From NCBI GenBank assembly GCA_019233415.1, contig JAFAMK010000147.1:1-5916 (forward strand): a DNA stretch of 5,916 nucleotides, read 5' to 3'. This document shows, piece by piece, positions 1 through 5,741 of this stretch. The position numbers were made by a program, and so were the translations under genes. The notes under the pieces were generated by a model. It made no database searches. It had not been told where the DNA came from and worked only from the letters and a program-made list of their open reading frames with translations. Position 1 is the first letter of the stretch. The number at the start of each line of letters is the position of its first letter. Origin of the DNA: Vulcanimicrobiota bacterium. GTDB lineage: Bacteria; Vulcanimicrobiota; Vulcanimicrobiia; Vulcanimicrobiales; Vulcanimicrobiaceae.

Positions 1-560
1 ACTTGTTCTTCCATGTCGACGGGGCACGGATCGCGAACGCCGCGGTCGCGCTCGGCGTCGACTTGCGCACGCTGCTCTGCGAGACGGGGATCGACGTGTG
101 CACGTTCGGCGGGACGAAGAACGGGCTGATGTTCGGCGAGGCGATCGTCTTCCCGCGCCCCCACCCCGCGCTCGACGCGCTGCCCTACACGCGCAAGCAG
201 GGGACGCAGCTCGCCTCGAAGATGCGCTACGTCGCCGCGCAGTTCGACGCGCTGCTGCGCGACGGGCTGTGGCACGAAAACGCCGCGCACGCGAACGCGA
301 TGGCGCGGCTGCTCGCCGCGCGGCTGCGCGACCTCGACGACGTCATCACCTTCGCGTACCCGGTCGAGGCGAACGCGGTCTTCCCGATCCTTCCCGCCGA
401 CGCGATCGAACCGCTGATGCGCGAGCGGCGCTTCTACATGTGGGATAGCGCCAACCGCGTCGCGCGCTGGATGACCTCGTGGGACACGACCGAAGACGAC
501 GTCCACGCGTTCGCGGACGCCGTCTGGCGCCTCGCGCCGCGCCCGAAAGCGTCAGCCTAG
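1..560 (+). CDS. ltaE: Low-specificity L-threonine aldolase, C-terminal part (5' end outside window)
   Basis: This is the C-terminal part (about 185 residues) of a PLP-dependent aldolase of fold type I, beta-eliminating lyase/threonine aldolase family, which cleaves L-threonine or L-allo-threonine to glycine and acetaldehyde in the cytoplasm. The reading frame is already open at base 3, and the first visible residues (FFHVDGAR) lie well inside the family fold, so the true start is upstream of the window. The visible HVDGAR motif carries the Asp expected to contact the PLP ring nitrogen. GGTKNG contains the Schiff-base Lys (codon 117-119). SKMRYVAAQ carries an Arg typical of the family. Family proteins are about 340-360 residues, so roughly half is present. 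The TAG stop at 558-560 lies inside the 3' end of the opposing dctP gene. No functional link to the neighbouring catabolic operon is evident. Assignment to the family is firm; exact substrate stereopreference cannot be read. Confidence 0.85.
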   Translation, partial: LFFHVDGARIANAAVALGVDLRTLLCETGIDVCTFGGTKNGLMFGEAIVFPRPHPALDALPYTRKQGTQLASKMRYVAAQFDALLRDGLWHENAAHANAMARLLAARLRDLDDVITFAYPVEANAVFPILPADAIEPLMRERRFYMWDSANRVARWMTSWDTTEDDVHAFADAVWRLAPRPKASA

Positions 561-1565
561 TTTGCCGGTGTACTTTTCGAGCGCGGCCCAGCCGGTGTCG
601 CCGAACGTCTTCTTCCAGTCCTTGTAGTAGCCGGCGCGCGCGAGCGCGTCGCGGAACGGGCCGGTCGCCGGCGCGTTCATCGCGAGGCCCTGCGACTTCA
701 GCTTCGACGCGAGCGACGTGTTCAGCGACTTGACGTCGTTGCGGTCCTTCTCCGCCGCGGCGTCGATGTTGCGCGCGACGATCTCCTGGAGGTTCTTGGG
801 AAGCTTGTTCCAGGTCTCACCGTGGGCCAGGAACCAGAAGCCGTCCCAGATGTGGTTCGTCAGCGAGCAGTACTTCTGGACTTCGTACAGCTTGACGGTC
901 TCGATGACGACGATGGGGTTCTCCTGGCCGCTGACGAGCTTCGTCTGCAATGACGTGTAGACGTTGCTGAAGTCGATCCCGACCGGCGAGGCGTCGAGCG
1001 CCTTGAAGAGCGAGGTGCTCAGCGGGCTGACCGGCACGCGAATCTTGAACCCGCTCAGGTCCTTCGGTCCGTTGATCGGGCCGGTGCTGGTCGTGATCTC
1101 GCGGAAGCCGTTGTCCCACATCTTGTCGAACGCGTACAGCCCGACACCCTCGAGCGCACCGCGCACGTGCGCGCCGAGGTCGCCGTCCATCGCGGTCCAC
1201 ACGTCCTTGTACGTCGGGAACGCGAAGCCGATGCAGTTGATCCCGCAGGCCTGCGTCAGCGCCGAGAGATTCAGCCCGGAGTTCGTGTAGAACGCGATCG
1301 CGCCGGCGCGGACCTGCGTGAGCATCGAGCCGTCGCCGCCGAGCGCGTTGTTCGGGAAGATCGTGATCTCGACGCGCCCGCCCGACTCCGACTTGATCTT
1401 GTCCGCCGCCTCCAGCGCGCGCACGTTCATCGGGTGCGTCAGGGGCAAGTTGTTCGCGTACTTCAGCGGGTATTCGGCGGCGTTCGCCGGGAACCGCGCG
1501 ATGCCGACCGACGCAAACGCCGCCGCCGTGCCGAGCGCGAACCGAGCGCGAGTGACGTTGGACAT
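552..1565 (-). CDS. dctP: TRAP transporter periplasmic solute-binding protein (DctP family)
   Basis: A 337-residue protein, normal for a DctP-type extracytoplasmic solute receptor. It captures an organic acid in the periplasm and delivers it to a DctQM membrane permease driven by an ion gradient. Residues 1-29 look like a signal peptide: basic start (TRAR), Ala-rich hydrophobic stretch, and an A-N-A-A cleavage region before EYPLKYAN. The segment LPLTHPMNVRALEAADKI is the usual N-terminal family signature. FKIRVP (173-178) carries the Arg (R176) that normally salt-bridges the ligand carboxylate. LVSGQENP (210-217) is the conserved hinge-region motif. The ATG start is supported by an excellent ribosome binding site 5 nt upstream. 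It is the last gene of the minus-strand operon, 21 nt after the kinase gene, and its TGA overlaps the 3' end of ltaE by 9 nt. Its membrane partner dctQ lies on the other strand at 5738. A carboxylate ligand is likely; a sugar acid is inferred from context. Confidence 0.93.
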   Translation of the reverse strand: MSNVTRARFALGTAAAFASVGIARFPANAAEYPLKYANNLPLTHPMNVRALEAADKIKSESGGRVEITIFPNNALGGDGSMLTQVRAGAIAFYTNSGLNLSALTQACGINCIGFAFPTYKDVWTAMDGDLGAHVRGALEGVGLYAFDKMWDNGFREITTSTGPINGPKDLSGFKIRVPVSPLSTSLFKALDASPVGIDFSNVYTSLQTKLVSGQENPIVVIETVKLYEVQKYCSLTNHIWDGFWFLAHGETWNKLPKNLQEIVARNIDAAAEKDRNDVKSLNTSLASKLKSQGLAMNAPATGPFRDALARAGYYKDWKKTFGDTGWAALEKYTGKLG

Positions 1566-1570
1566 GGGGC

Positions 1571-1578
1571 CCTCCTTT
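1571..1578 (-). promoter_or_regulatory. Strong Shine-Dalgarno site for dctP
   Basis: On the minus strand the sequence AAAGGAGG lies 5 nt upstream of the ATG at 1565. It is the best ribosome binding site in the window. The upstream operon genes start with GTG inside overlaps and have weak sites. This suggests dctP is translated independently and at a high level, as expected for a binding protein needed in excess over its permease. Confidence 0.8.
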
Positions 1579-1586
1579 GTCGGGAA

Positions 1587-2873
1587 TTATCGGGCAGGAA
1601 CGTACTTGCCGTTACGGACGTGCTCGAAGAAGCTGCGTTCGCCGACCTGGCCGCCCTTGAGGACGACGTCGAGACCGTCCAGCAAGGGGTCCCGCGCGAA
1701 CAGGCGGCAGAGCGGCGCACCGTCGGCGATCGAGCCGGCGTAGGCGAGCCCGGACGCGCCGAGCGCGCGCATCGTCTGGCCGGCGGTGTCGCCGCCGGCG
1801 ACGACGACGCGCCGCACGCCGGCCCGCGCGACCGCCGCGCGGACGAGCGCGCCGAGCGCCGTACCGACCGCGCGCGGGTCGACCGGCGCCGCGGACGGCT
1901 GCGCGCCGAGCGCGGTGTAGACCACCGTGTCGCGCCCCGCGCGCAGCGCGGTGAGGACGTCATCCTCGGCGGCGCCCGCGTCGAGCCGTTCCACCGGGAG
2001 GTGGACGCCGTACCAGCCAGCGTCGAGTGCTGCGCCGATCTGCGCGCCGGTCTGCGGCGCGCAACTGCCCGAGACGGCGAGAACCGGGCCGCTGGGGGCG
2101 GCGTCCGGCGCAGGATCGAGGGCGCGCCGCGTGCCGCGTTGCGCGAGACGCGCGCCGAGCACGCGGCTGAGGCCGCCGGAACCGACGGCGAACAGCGTCG
2201 GCTCGTCGTCGGACGACCAGATCAGCGACGCGATGCGGTCGAGGTCGGCCTCGTCGAGCGCGTCGAGGACGAGTGGTCCGGCGTGGCGCGCCGCGACGAC
2301 GGCGTAGTCGTCCAGTTCGAGGCGGTTCAGGCCGATGACCGGGAGCGCCGTCTGCGCCTGCAGGTGGACGACCAGGTCGGGCTCGGTCATCGGTGTCGCC
2401 GGGTGGCGTGACATCGCCGGGTGGCGGTCGAGCCGGTAGATCGCGCCGTCGCCGGCGCGCGCGAAGTGGTTGCCGAAGACCGTGTAGCGCCCGAGCTGCG
2501 GCTGCGCGGCGACGACCGGGATCGCGCACGCGCCGAAGACCGCGTGCCCGATCTCGCACGCGCGCCCGATGCTGCCGCGCGACGGCGACGAGTCGAACGT
2601 CGAGCAGATTTTGTACTGCACGACCGCCGGGCGCAGCCGCGCGAACGCTTCGAAAACCGGCCGCACCTCGGCTTCCATCTCGCCGGTCGGAAGCGAGCGC
2701 GCGATCCCCGCGACGCCGAGCGCGTCGTAGAGTCCGGCGAGTCGCTTCAATTCCGGTTCCGGCGGCAGCGCGAACAGCACCAGGGTGCGCAGCCCGGCCG
2801 CGCTCAGGTTCGCCAGCGCGTCGGTCGAGCCGGTGAAGTCGTCGCCGTAGAAGCAGAGCGCGAGGTCGGTCAC
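1587..2873 (-). CDS. DUF1537 / four-carbon acid sugar kinase family protein, probable keto-sugar-acid kinase (OiaK-like)
   Basis: A 428-residue ATP-dependent kinase of the DUF1537 (four-carbon acid sugar kinase) family, which phosphorylates sugar acids or keto acids such as erythronate, threonate or 3-oxo-isoapionate. The N-terminal substrate domain opens with CFYGDDFTGSTDAL (7-20), followed by YKICSTFDSSP (87-97) and RHPATPMTEPDL (156-167). The C-terminal nucleotide domain has GSGGLS (231-236), VSGSCAPQTGAQI (267-279), VVAGGDTAG (357-365) and LKGGQVGERSFFE (405-417). The terminal KGGQVG differs from the KSGNFG I associate with threonate/erythronate kinases, and suggests the branch that occurs with RuBisCO-like proteins. 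The start chosen is GTG at 2873: it overlaps the upstream TGA (GTGA) and places the YGDDFTGSTD motif at residue 9. The open frame continues far upstream but is only the shadow of the RuBisCO-like gene. The stop is 21 nt before dctP. Family assignment is firm; the precise substrate is inferred. Confidence 0.9.
   Translation of the reverse strand: MTDLALCFYGDDFTGSTDALANLSAAGLRTLVLFALPPEPELKRLAGLYDALGVAGIARSLPTGEMEAEVRPVFEAFARLRPAVVQYKICSTFDSSPSRGSIGRACEIGHAVFGACAIPVVAAQPQLGRYTVFGNHFARAGDGAIYRLDRHPAMSRHPATPMTEPDLVVHLQAQTALPVIGLNRLELDDYAVVAARHAGPLVLDALDEADLDRIASLIWSSDDEPTLFAVGSGGLSRVLGARLAQRGTRRALDPAPDAAPSGPVLAVSGSCAPQTGAQIGAALDAGWYGVHLPVERLDAGAAEDDVLTALRAGRDTVVYTALGAQPSAAPVDPRAVGTALGALVRAAVARAGVRRVVVAGGDTAGQTMRALGASGLAYAGSIADGAPLCRLFARDPLLDGLDVVLKGGQVGERSFFEHVRNGKYVPAR
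2396..2426. repeat. 13-bp direct repeat inside the kinase gene
   Basis: The 13-mer TCGCCGGGTGGCG occurs at 2396-2408 and again at 2414-2426, an 18-bp period. It encodes the near-duplicate peptides RHPAMS and RHPATP (residues 150-161 of the kinase). A motif of this shape, with two RHP units before TPM and an acidic residue, is as far as I recall normal in DUF1537 kinases. The DNA repeat is therefore most likely a by-product of a conserved protein motif and not a mobile or regulatory element. Confidence 0.6.
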
Positions 2874-4126
2874 GCGAACGTCTCGATCGCCTCGCGCAGC
2901 GCGGTGCGGCCGTCGGCGTAGCTGCGCAGCGGAATCCCCGCGACCGCGGCTTCCCAGCCCTGGCGCACGCTCTCGATCCCCGCCGCGACGCCGCCGGGAT
3001 GCGCGTGAATCCCGCCGCCGCAGACCATCAGCACGTCGGTCGTGTGCGTCAGCGCGTAGGTCGGCTCCGCCGTTCCCGCCCACTGGCTGGACGAGAGCAC
3101 CGGAAGACACGAGTACCCGCCGAGCAGCGGCGTCAGCACGTCGCGCACGGAGGCGGCGACTTCTTCGTTCGTCTCGTAGAACTTGTTGTTCATCCCGCTC
3201 GTGTGCAGGTGGTCGGCGCCGGCGAGGCGCGCGAGCTTCTGGTACGCGCGGAACGCGATCCCGAGCGAGGGATGGCGCATCAGCGCGCCGATCATCGCGC
3301 GGTGCCCGTGGATCGGCAGCTCGCAGAACGAGCGCACATAGCTGATACCGCCGAGCCCGATCAGGTTGATGCAGGCCATGACGCACGTCCCACCCGCATC
3401 GCGCACGATCGCGTAGTTGCGCTCGAGGTTCTGAATGTCGTCGGTGATGTTGAACGCGTACATCAAGCGGCGACCGGTCTTGCGCTCGGCGCGCTCGACT
3501 GCCGCCATGACGGCGCGGACGCGCTCGCGCAGCGGCGAGTACGGCGGGTTTCCGAGCAGCTCGTCGTCCTTGCAGAAGTCCGCGCCGGCTTCGGCGAGTT
3601 CGCCGACGAGCCGCGCGTGCTCGTCTGGCGAGAGCCCGACCGACGGTTTGATGATGCTGCCGACGAGCGGTCCCGCCGTCGCGTCCGCGAGCACCCGCGT
3701 CCCCGCGATGCCGAAACGCGGCCCGGGATAGCGCGCGGCGAACGCCTCCGGCAGGTCGAGGTCGAGCAGACGAATTCCGGCGAGTTCGCGCAATTCGAAG
3801 AGGTTGCCGGCGACCGCCGCGAGCAGGTTCGGGAGCGACGGGCCGAAGTTCTCGAGCGGGAAGCGAATCGCGACATGGCCTGCGTTGACGCGCGTGGCGC
3901 CCGGTGGCTTCGTCGCGCCCGGCAGCGACGGCGCCGCGTGCGGTTCCAGTTCCTCGACCTCCACGACGGTCGCGCCGTGGCGCCCGCGCAGTGCGTCGGT
4001 TTCGCCGCGCACGCGCACGAACGTCCCGGTCGACTGCTCGCCGGCGAGGATCGCAGCGGCGTGGGCCAGGTCGAAGTACGACTCGACGTAGTAGCGCGCG
4101 ACGACCGCGTCGAGCTGCGCCGTCAC
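2870..4126 (-). CDS. RuBisCO-like protein (form IV type), probable keto-sugar-acid phosphate transcarboxylase/hydrolase (OiaX-like)
   Basis: A 418-residue RuBisCO large-chain homologue, a little shorter than true form I/II large chains. Aligned by eye to spinach RbcL, E30 and T35 (GEQSTGTF) match E60 and T65, N108 (AGNLF) matches N123, and K160 (GSIIKPS) matches K175. K186-D187-D188-E189 matches the carbamylated K201 and metal ligands D203/E204. H275-R276 (HGHRAM) match H294/R295, H308 and K315 (HTSGMNNK) match H327/K334, and CGGGI (369-373) matches the phosphate-binding G403/G404. Differences: K177 is Ser (S162), W66 is Phe (F36), and SGG (379-381) is SSS (345-347). Metal centre and enolising machinery are kept but carboxylation determinants are altered, so this is not a CO2-fixing enzyme. 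GTG at 4126 overlaps the deoR stop (GTGA), with GAGGAG 11 nt upstream. Pairing with the downstream kinase points to OiaX-type cleavage of a phosphorylated keto acid. MtnW-type methionine salvage is less likely in this context. Confidence 0.92.
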   Translation of the reverse strand: MTAQLDAVVARYYVESYFDLAHAAAILAGEQSTGTFVRVRGETDALRGRHGATVVEVEELEPHAAPSLPGATKPPGATRVNAGHVAIRFPLENFGPSLPNLLAAVAGNLFELRELAGIRLLDLDLPEAFAARYPGPRFGIAGTRVLADATAGPLVGSIIKPSVGLSPDEHARLVGELAEAGADFCKDDELLGNPPYSPLRERVRAVMAAVERAERKTGRRLMYAFNITDDIQNLERNYAIVRDAGGTCVMACINLIGLGGISYVRSFCELPIHGHRAMIGALMRHPSLGIAFRAYQKLARLAGADHLHTSGMNNKFYETNEEVAASVRDVLTPLLGGYSCLPVLSSSQWAGTAEPTYALTHTTDVLMVCGGGIHAHPGGVAAGIESVRQGWEAAVAGIPLRSYADGRTALREAIETFA

Positions 4127-4920
4127 GCCGTGACCTGCTCCTCGTCGACGTCGTTGGCGACGATCACGCGCACGTCGTGCTCGGCAAAGTAGGTGCGGAA
4201 CGATTCGGGCGGCGGCGCGTCGGTGACGACCACGTCGGCGCGCGAGAGCGGCGTGAGCGGGACGAGGTCCTCGCGGCCGAACTTCGTGTGGTCGGACGCG
4301 ACGATGACGGTGCGCGCCGACTCGAGCATCGCCGTGCGAACGTCGACTTCCTCGACGTCGAAGTACATCAGCCCGTGCTCGAGCGTGATCCCGCCGGCGC
4401 CGAGGATCAGCTTGTCGGCGCGGAAGCGGCGGATCGTCTCGCACGCGATCTCGCCGACGATGTTCAGCTCCGGCGCGTGGCCGTGCACGAACCCGCCGAC
4501 GAGCAGCACGCGGTTGCGCCCGCGCGTCAGCTCGCGCGCGGTGTTCACGGCGTTCGTGATGAGGAAGAGCCCCGTGCGGTCGGCCAATTCGCACGCGACG
4601 GCGTAGCTCGTCGTCCCCATGTCGAACATCACGCACTCGCCGGGCTCGATCAGCGCGGCGACCGCGCGCGCGATGGTCGTTTTCGCAGCGCCCGAGATCG
4701 CCGAACGCTCACCGAACGGCGTGCGCGTCTTCCACGCGATCGCGCCGCCGTGGACGCGCTTGACGACGCCGGCCGCTTCGAGGTCGGCCAGATCGCGCCG
4801 GATCGTCATGTCGGACGCGCCGAAACGCGCAGCAAGATCCTTCACGCGCAGCGAACCGTTGACGCGAAGCTGCTCCGCGATCCGTTGTTGGCGTTCCTGA
4901 CGCAGCCACTCACGAGGCAT
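4123..4920 (-). CDS. DeoR-family transcriptional repressor of sugar-acid catabolism
   Basis: A 265-residue DeoR/GlpR-type regulator, usual length for the family. The N-terminal winged helix-turn-helix spans residues 7-57: RQERQQRIAEQL, then LRVKDLAARFGASDMTIRRD with the family signature, then GVVKRVHGGA. The C-terminal sensor domain, related to ribose-5-phosphate isomerase folds, shows FDMGTTS (99-105), TNA (122-124), VGG (141-143), LGAGGIT (173-179) and DHTKFG (210-215). This pocket normally binds a phosphorylated sugar intermediate that releases DNA. The start is placed at ATG 4920, because it gives the usual short lead before the HTH and has AAAGGG 8 nt upstream; an open frame continues to 4989 but would cover the operator and promoter. 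It is first in the minus-strand operon and adjacent to a divergent promoter with tandem repeats, so autoregulation plus control of the SDR/dctQ arm is likely. The effector is probably the kinase product or a neighbour in the pathway. Confidence 0.92.
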   Translation of the reverse strand: MPREWLRQERQQRIAEQLRVNGSLRVKDLAARFGASDMTIRRDLADLEAAGVVKRVHGGAIAWKTRTPFGERSAISGAAKTTIARAVAALIEPGECVMFDMGTTSYAVACELADRTGLFLITNAVNTARELTRGRNRVLLVGGFVHGHAPELNIVGEIACETIRRFRADKLILGAGGITLEHGLMYFDVEEVDVRTAMLESARTVIVASDHTKFGREDLVPLTPLSRADVVVTDAPPPESFRTYFAEHDVRVIVANDVDEEQVTA

Positions 4921-4931
4921 GGCTCGGACCC

Positions 4932-4960
4932 TTTGTTCGGAAATGTTGACTTTTGTTCGG
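4932..4960. promoter_or_regulatory. Probable DeoR operator: two 9-bp direct repeats, 20-bp period
   Basis: The 9-mer TTTGTTCGG occurs at 4932-4940 and 4952-4960 on the plus strand (CCGAACAAA on the minus strand). The 20-bp spacing is about two helical turns, so both copies face the same side of the DNA. They sit between the regulator and the divergent SDR gene and overlap candidate promoters on both strands. Short TTCG-containing direct repeats are a known binding pattern for DeoR/GlpR-type repressors. I saw no third exact copy in the window. The repeats are seen directly; the assignment as operator is inferred. Confidence 0.65.
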
Positions 4961-4970
4961 CTGTCGGCAA
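4942..4970 (-). promoter_or_regulatory. Candidate divergent promoter for the deoR operon
   Basis: On the minus strand TTGCCG (4970-4965) and AACATT (4947-4942) are separated by 17 nt and read toward the deoR start at 4920. The -10 matches consensus at three of six positions. The repeat at 4952-4960 lies inside the spacer and the one at 4932-4940 lies just downstream, consistent with autorepression. The call is tentative. Confidence 0.3.
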
Positions 4971-4974
4971 TGCT
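4946..4974 (+). promoter_or_regulatory. Candidate promoter for the SDR-dctQ unit
   Basis: A good -35 box TTGACT lies at 4946-4951, with a weak -10 candidate AATGCT at 4969-4974 after a 17-nt spacer. The second operator repeat falls between the two boxes, so a bound repressor would block polymerase. Only the -35 matches consensus well and the -10 is poor, so the exact position is uncertain. A leader of about 25 nt would precede the GTG at 5007. Confidence 0.35.
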
Positions 4975-5006
4975 ACGAGCATGACCCACCTGCTGTCAAG
5001 CCTTCG

Positions 5007-5741
5007 GTGACAGTGCGCGTTGCCGTTGTGACCGGCGCCGGGAGTGGGATCGGCGCTGCGACCGCCGTGGTGCTGGCCCGTCAGGGCTTCACCGTGGCCT
5101 GTCTCGACCTCGACGGCGCCGCGGCCGTGCGCACCGCTGACGGCCTCGGCCCGGCGCACCTGGCCCTCGCGGTGGACGTCGGCGACGAGCCCGCGGTCGT
5201 CGCCGCGTTCGAGGCGGTCGGCGCGCGCTACGGGCGTGTCGACGCGCTCGCGACCTGCGCGGGGATCACCGACACGACGCCGTTCATGGACGCGACCGCC
5301 GAGCAGTTCATGCACGTCTACCGGGTCAACGTGGTCGGAACGTTCCTGTGCATCCGCGAAGCGGTGCGGCGGATGGAACGCGGCGCGCGCATCTGCACGG
5401 TCTCCAGCGTCGCCGGCCTGCGCGGCGGCGGGCTCTTCGGGCAGGCCGCCTACAGCGCCAGCAAGGGCGCCGTTCTGGCGCTGACCCGCAACGCGGCGCG
5501 CGCGTTCGCCGAGCGCGGGATCGCGGTCAACGGCGTGTGCCCGGCCTCGATCGCGACGCCGATGATGACCGCGCTGCTCGAAGACGACGCGAAGCGCGAG
5601 GCGCTGCTCGCCGGCGTTCCACTCGGGCGGCTCGCCGCGCCGGAGGAGGCGGCCGAGGCGATCGCGTGGCTTCTGTCGCCGCGCGCGTCGTACGTGCACG
5701 GCGAGACGCTGGTCGTCGACGGCGGGATCATGATGCGATGA
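5007..5741 (+). CDS. SDR-family NAD(P)-dependent dehydrogenase
   Basis: A 244-residue classical short-chain dehydrogenase/reductase, a cytoplasmic Rossmann-fold oxidoreductase acting on an alcohol or keto group. TGAGSGIG (9-16) is the nucleotide-binding glycine motif. The acidic end of strand beta-2 (CLDLD, 32-36) favours NAD over NADP. DV (57-58), CAG (84-86, replacing the usual NAG), N109, Ser 133/134, Y149 and K153 (AYSASKG) complete the fold and catalytic tetrad. The Ser-Tyr spacing is about two residues longer than usual because of the GLRGGGLFG loop. The usual PG motif reads CPAS (178-181), followed by IATP. GTG at 5007 is chosen because it puts the first beta strand at the N-terminus; GTG at 5013 is possible, and the ribosome binding site is weak. 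The stop overlaps dctQ by ATGA. Context suggests it oxidises the imported sugar acid before phosphorylation; the substrate is unknown. Confidence 0.88.
   Translation: MTVRVAVVTGAGSGIGAATAVVLARQGFTVACLDLDGAAAVRTADGLGPAHLALAVDVGDEPAVVAAFEAVGARYGRVDALATCAGITDTTPFMDATAEQFMHVYRVNVVGTFLCIREAVRRMERGARICTVSSVAGLRGGGLFGQAAYSASKGAVLALTRNAARAFAERGIAVNGVCPASIATPMMTALLEDDAKREALLAGVPLGRLAAPEEAAEAIAWLLSPRASYVHGETLVVDGGIMMR

Noticed and set aside
552..1565. Tat-type export of the DctP protein because of the TRARFAL segment
   Set aside because: The paired arginines are interrupted (RAR), so the twin-arginine motif is incomplete; an ordinary Sec signal peptide explains the sequence.
1576..1584. TTTGTCGGG upstream of dctP, resembling the 9-bp operator repeat
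   Set aside because: It differs from TTTGTTCGG by a shifted base, is single-copy and overlaps the ribosome binding site; the resemblance is probably chance.
1167..2411. Long plus-strand open frame opposite dctP and the kinase gene
   Set aside because: Its product is an Arg/Ala/Val/Asp-rich sequence without family motifs, antisense to two well-supported genes; long antisense frames are expected at this GC content.
2874..3386. Upstream open extension of the kinase frame (up to 599 residues in all)
   Set aside because: It runs antiphase through the RuBisCO-like gene, is Arg/Ala-rich low-complexity sequence, and the DUF1537 N-terminal motif only begins after the GTG at 2873.
2999..4192. Long plus-strand open frame opposite the RuBisCO-like gene
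   Set aside because: Same compositional signature of an antisense shadow; the minus strand carries clear catalytic motifs.
4127..4636. Upstream extension of the RuBisCO-like frame
   Set aside because: It lies within deoR in another frame, has the Arg-rich composition of high-GC shadow frames, and the RuBisCO N-terminal domain begins just after the GTG at 4126.
4842..5699. Minus-strand open frame opposite the SDR gene
   Set aside because: His/Arg/Ala-rich without motifs, and it crosses the divergent promoter region; the plus strand encodes a complete SDR.
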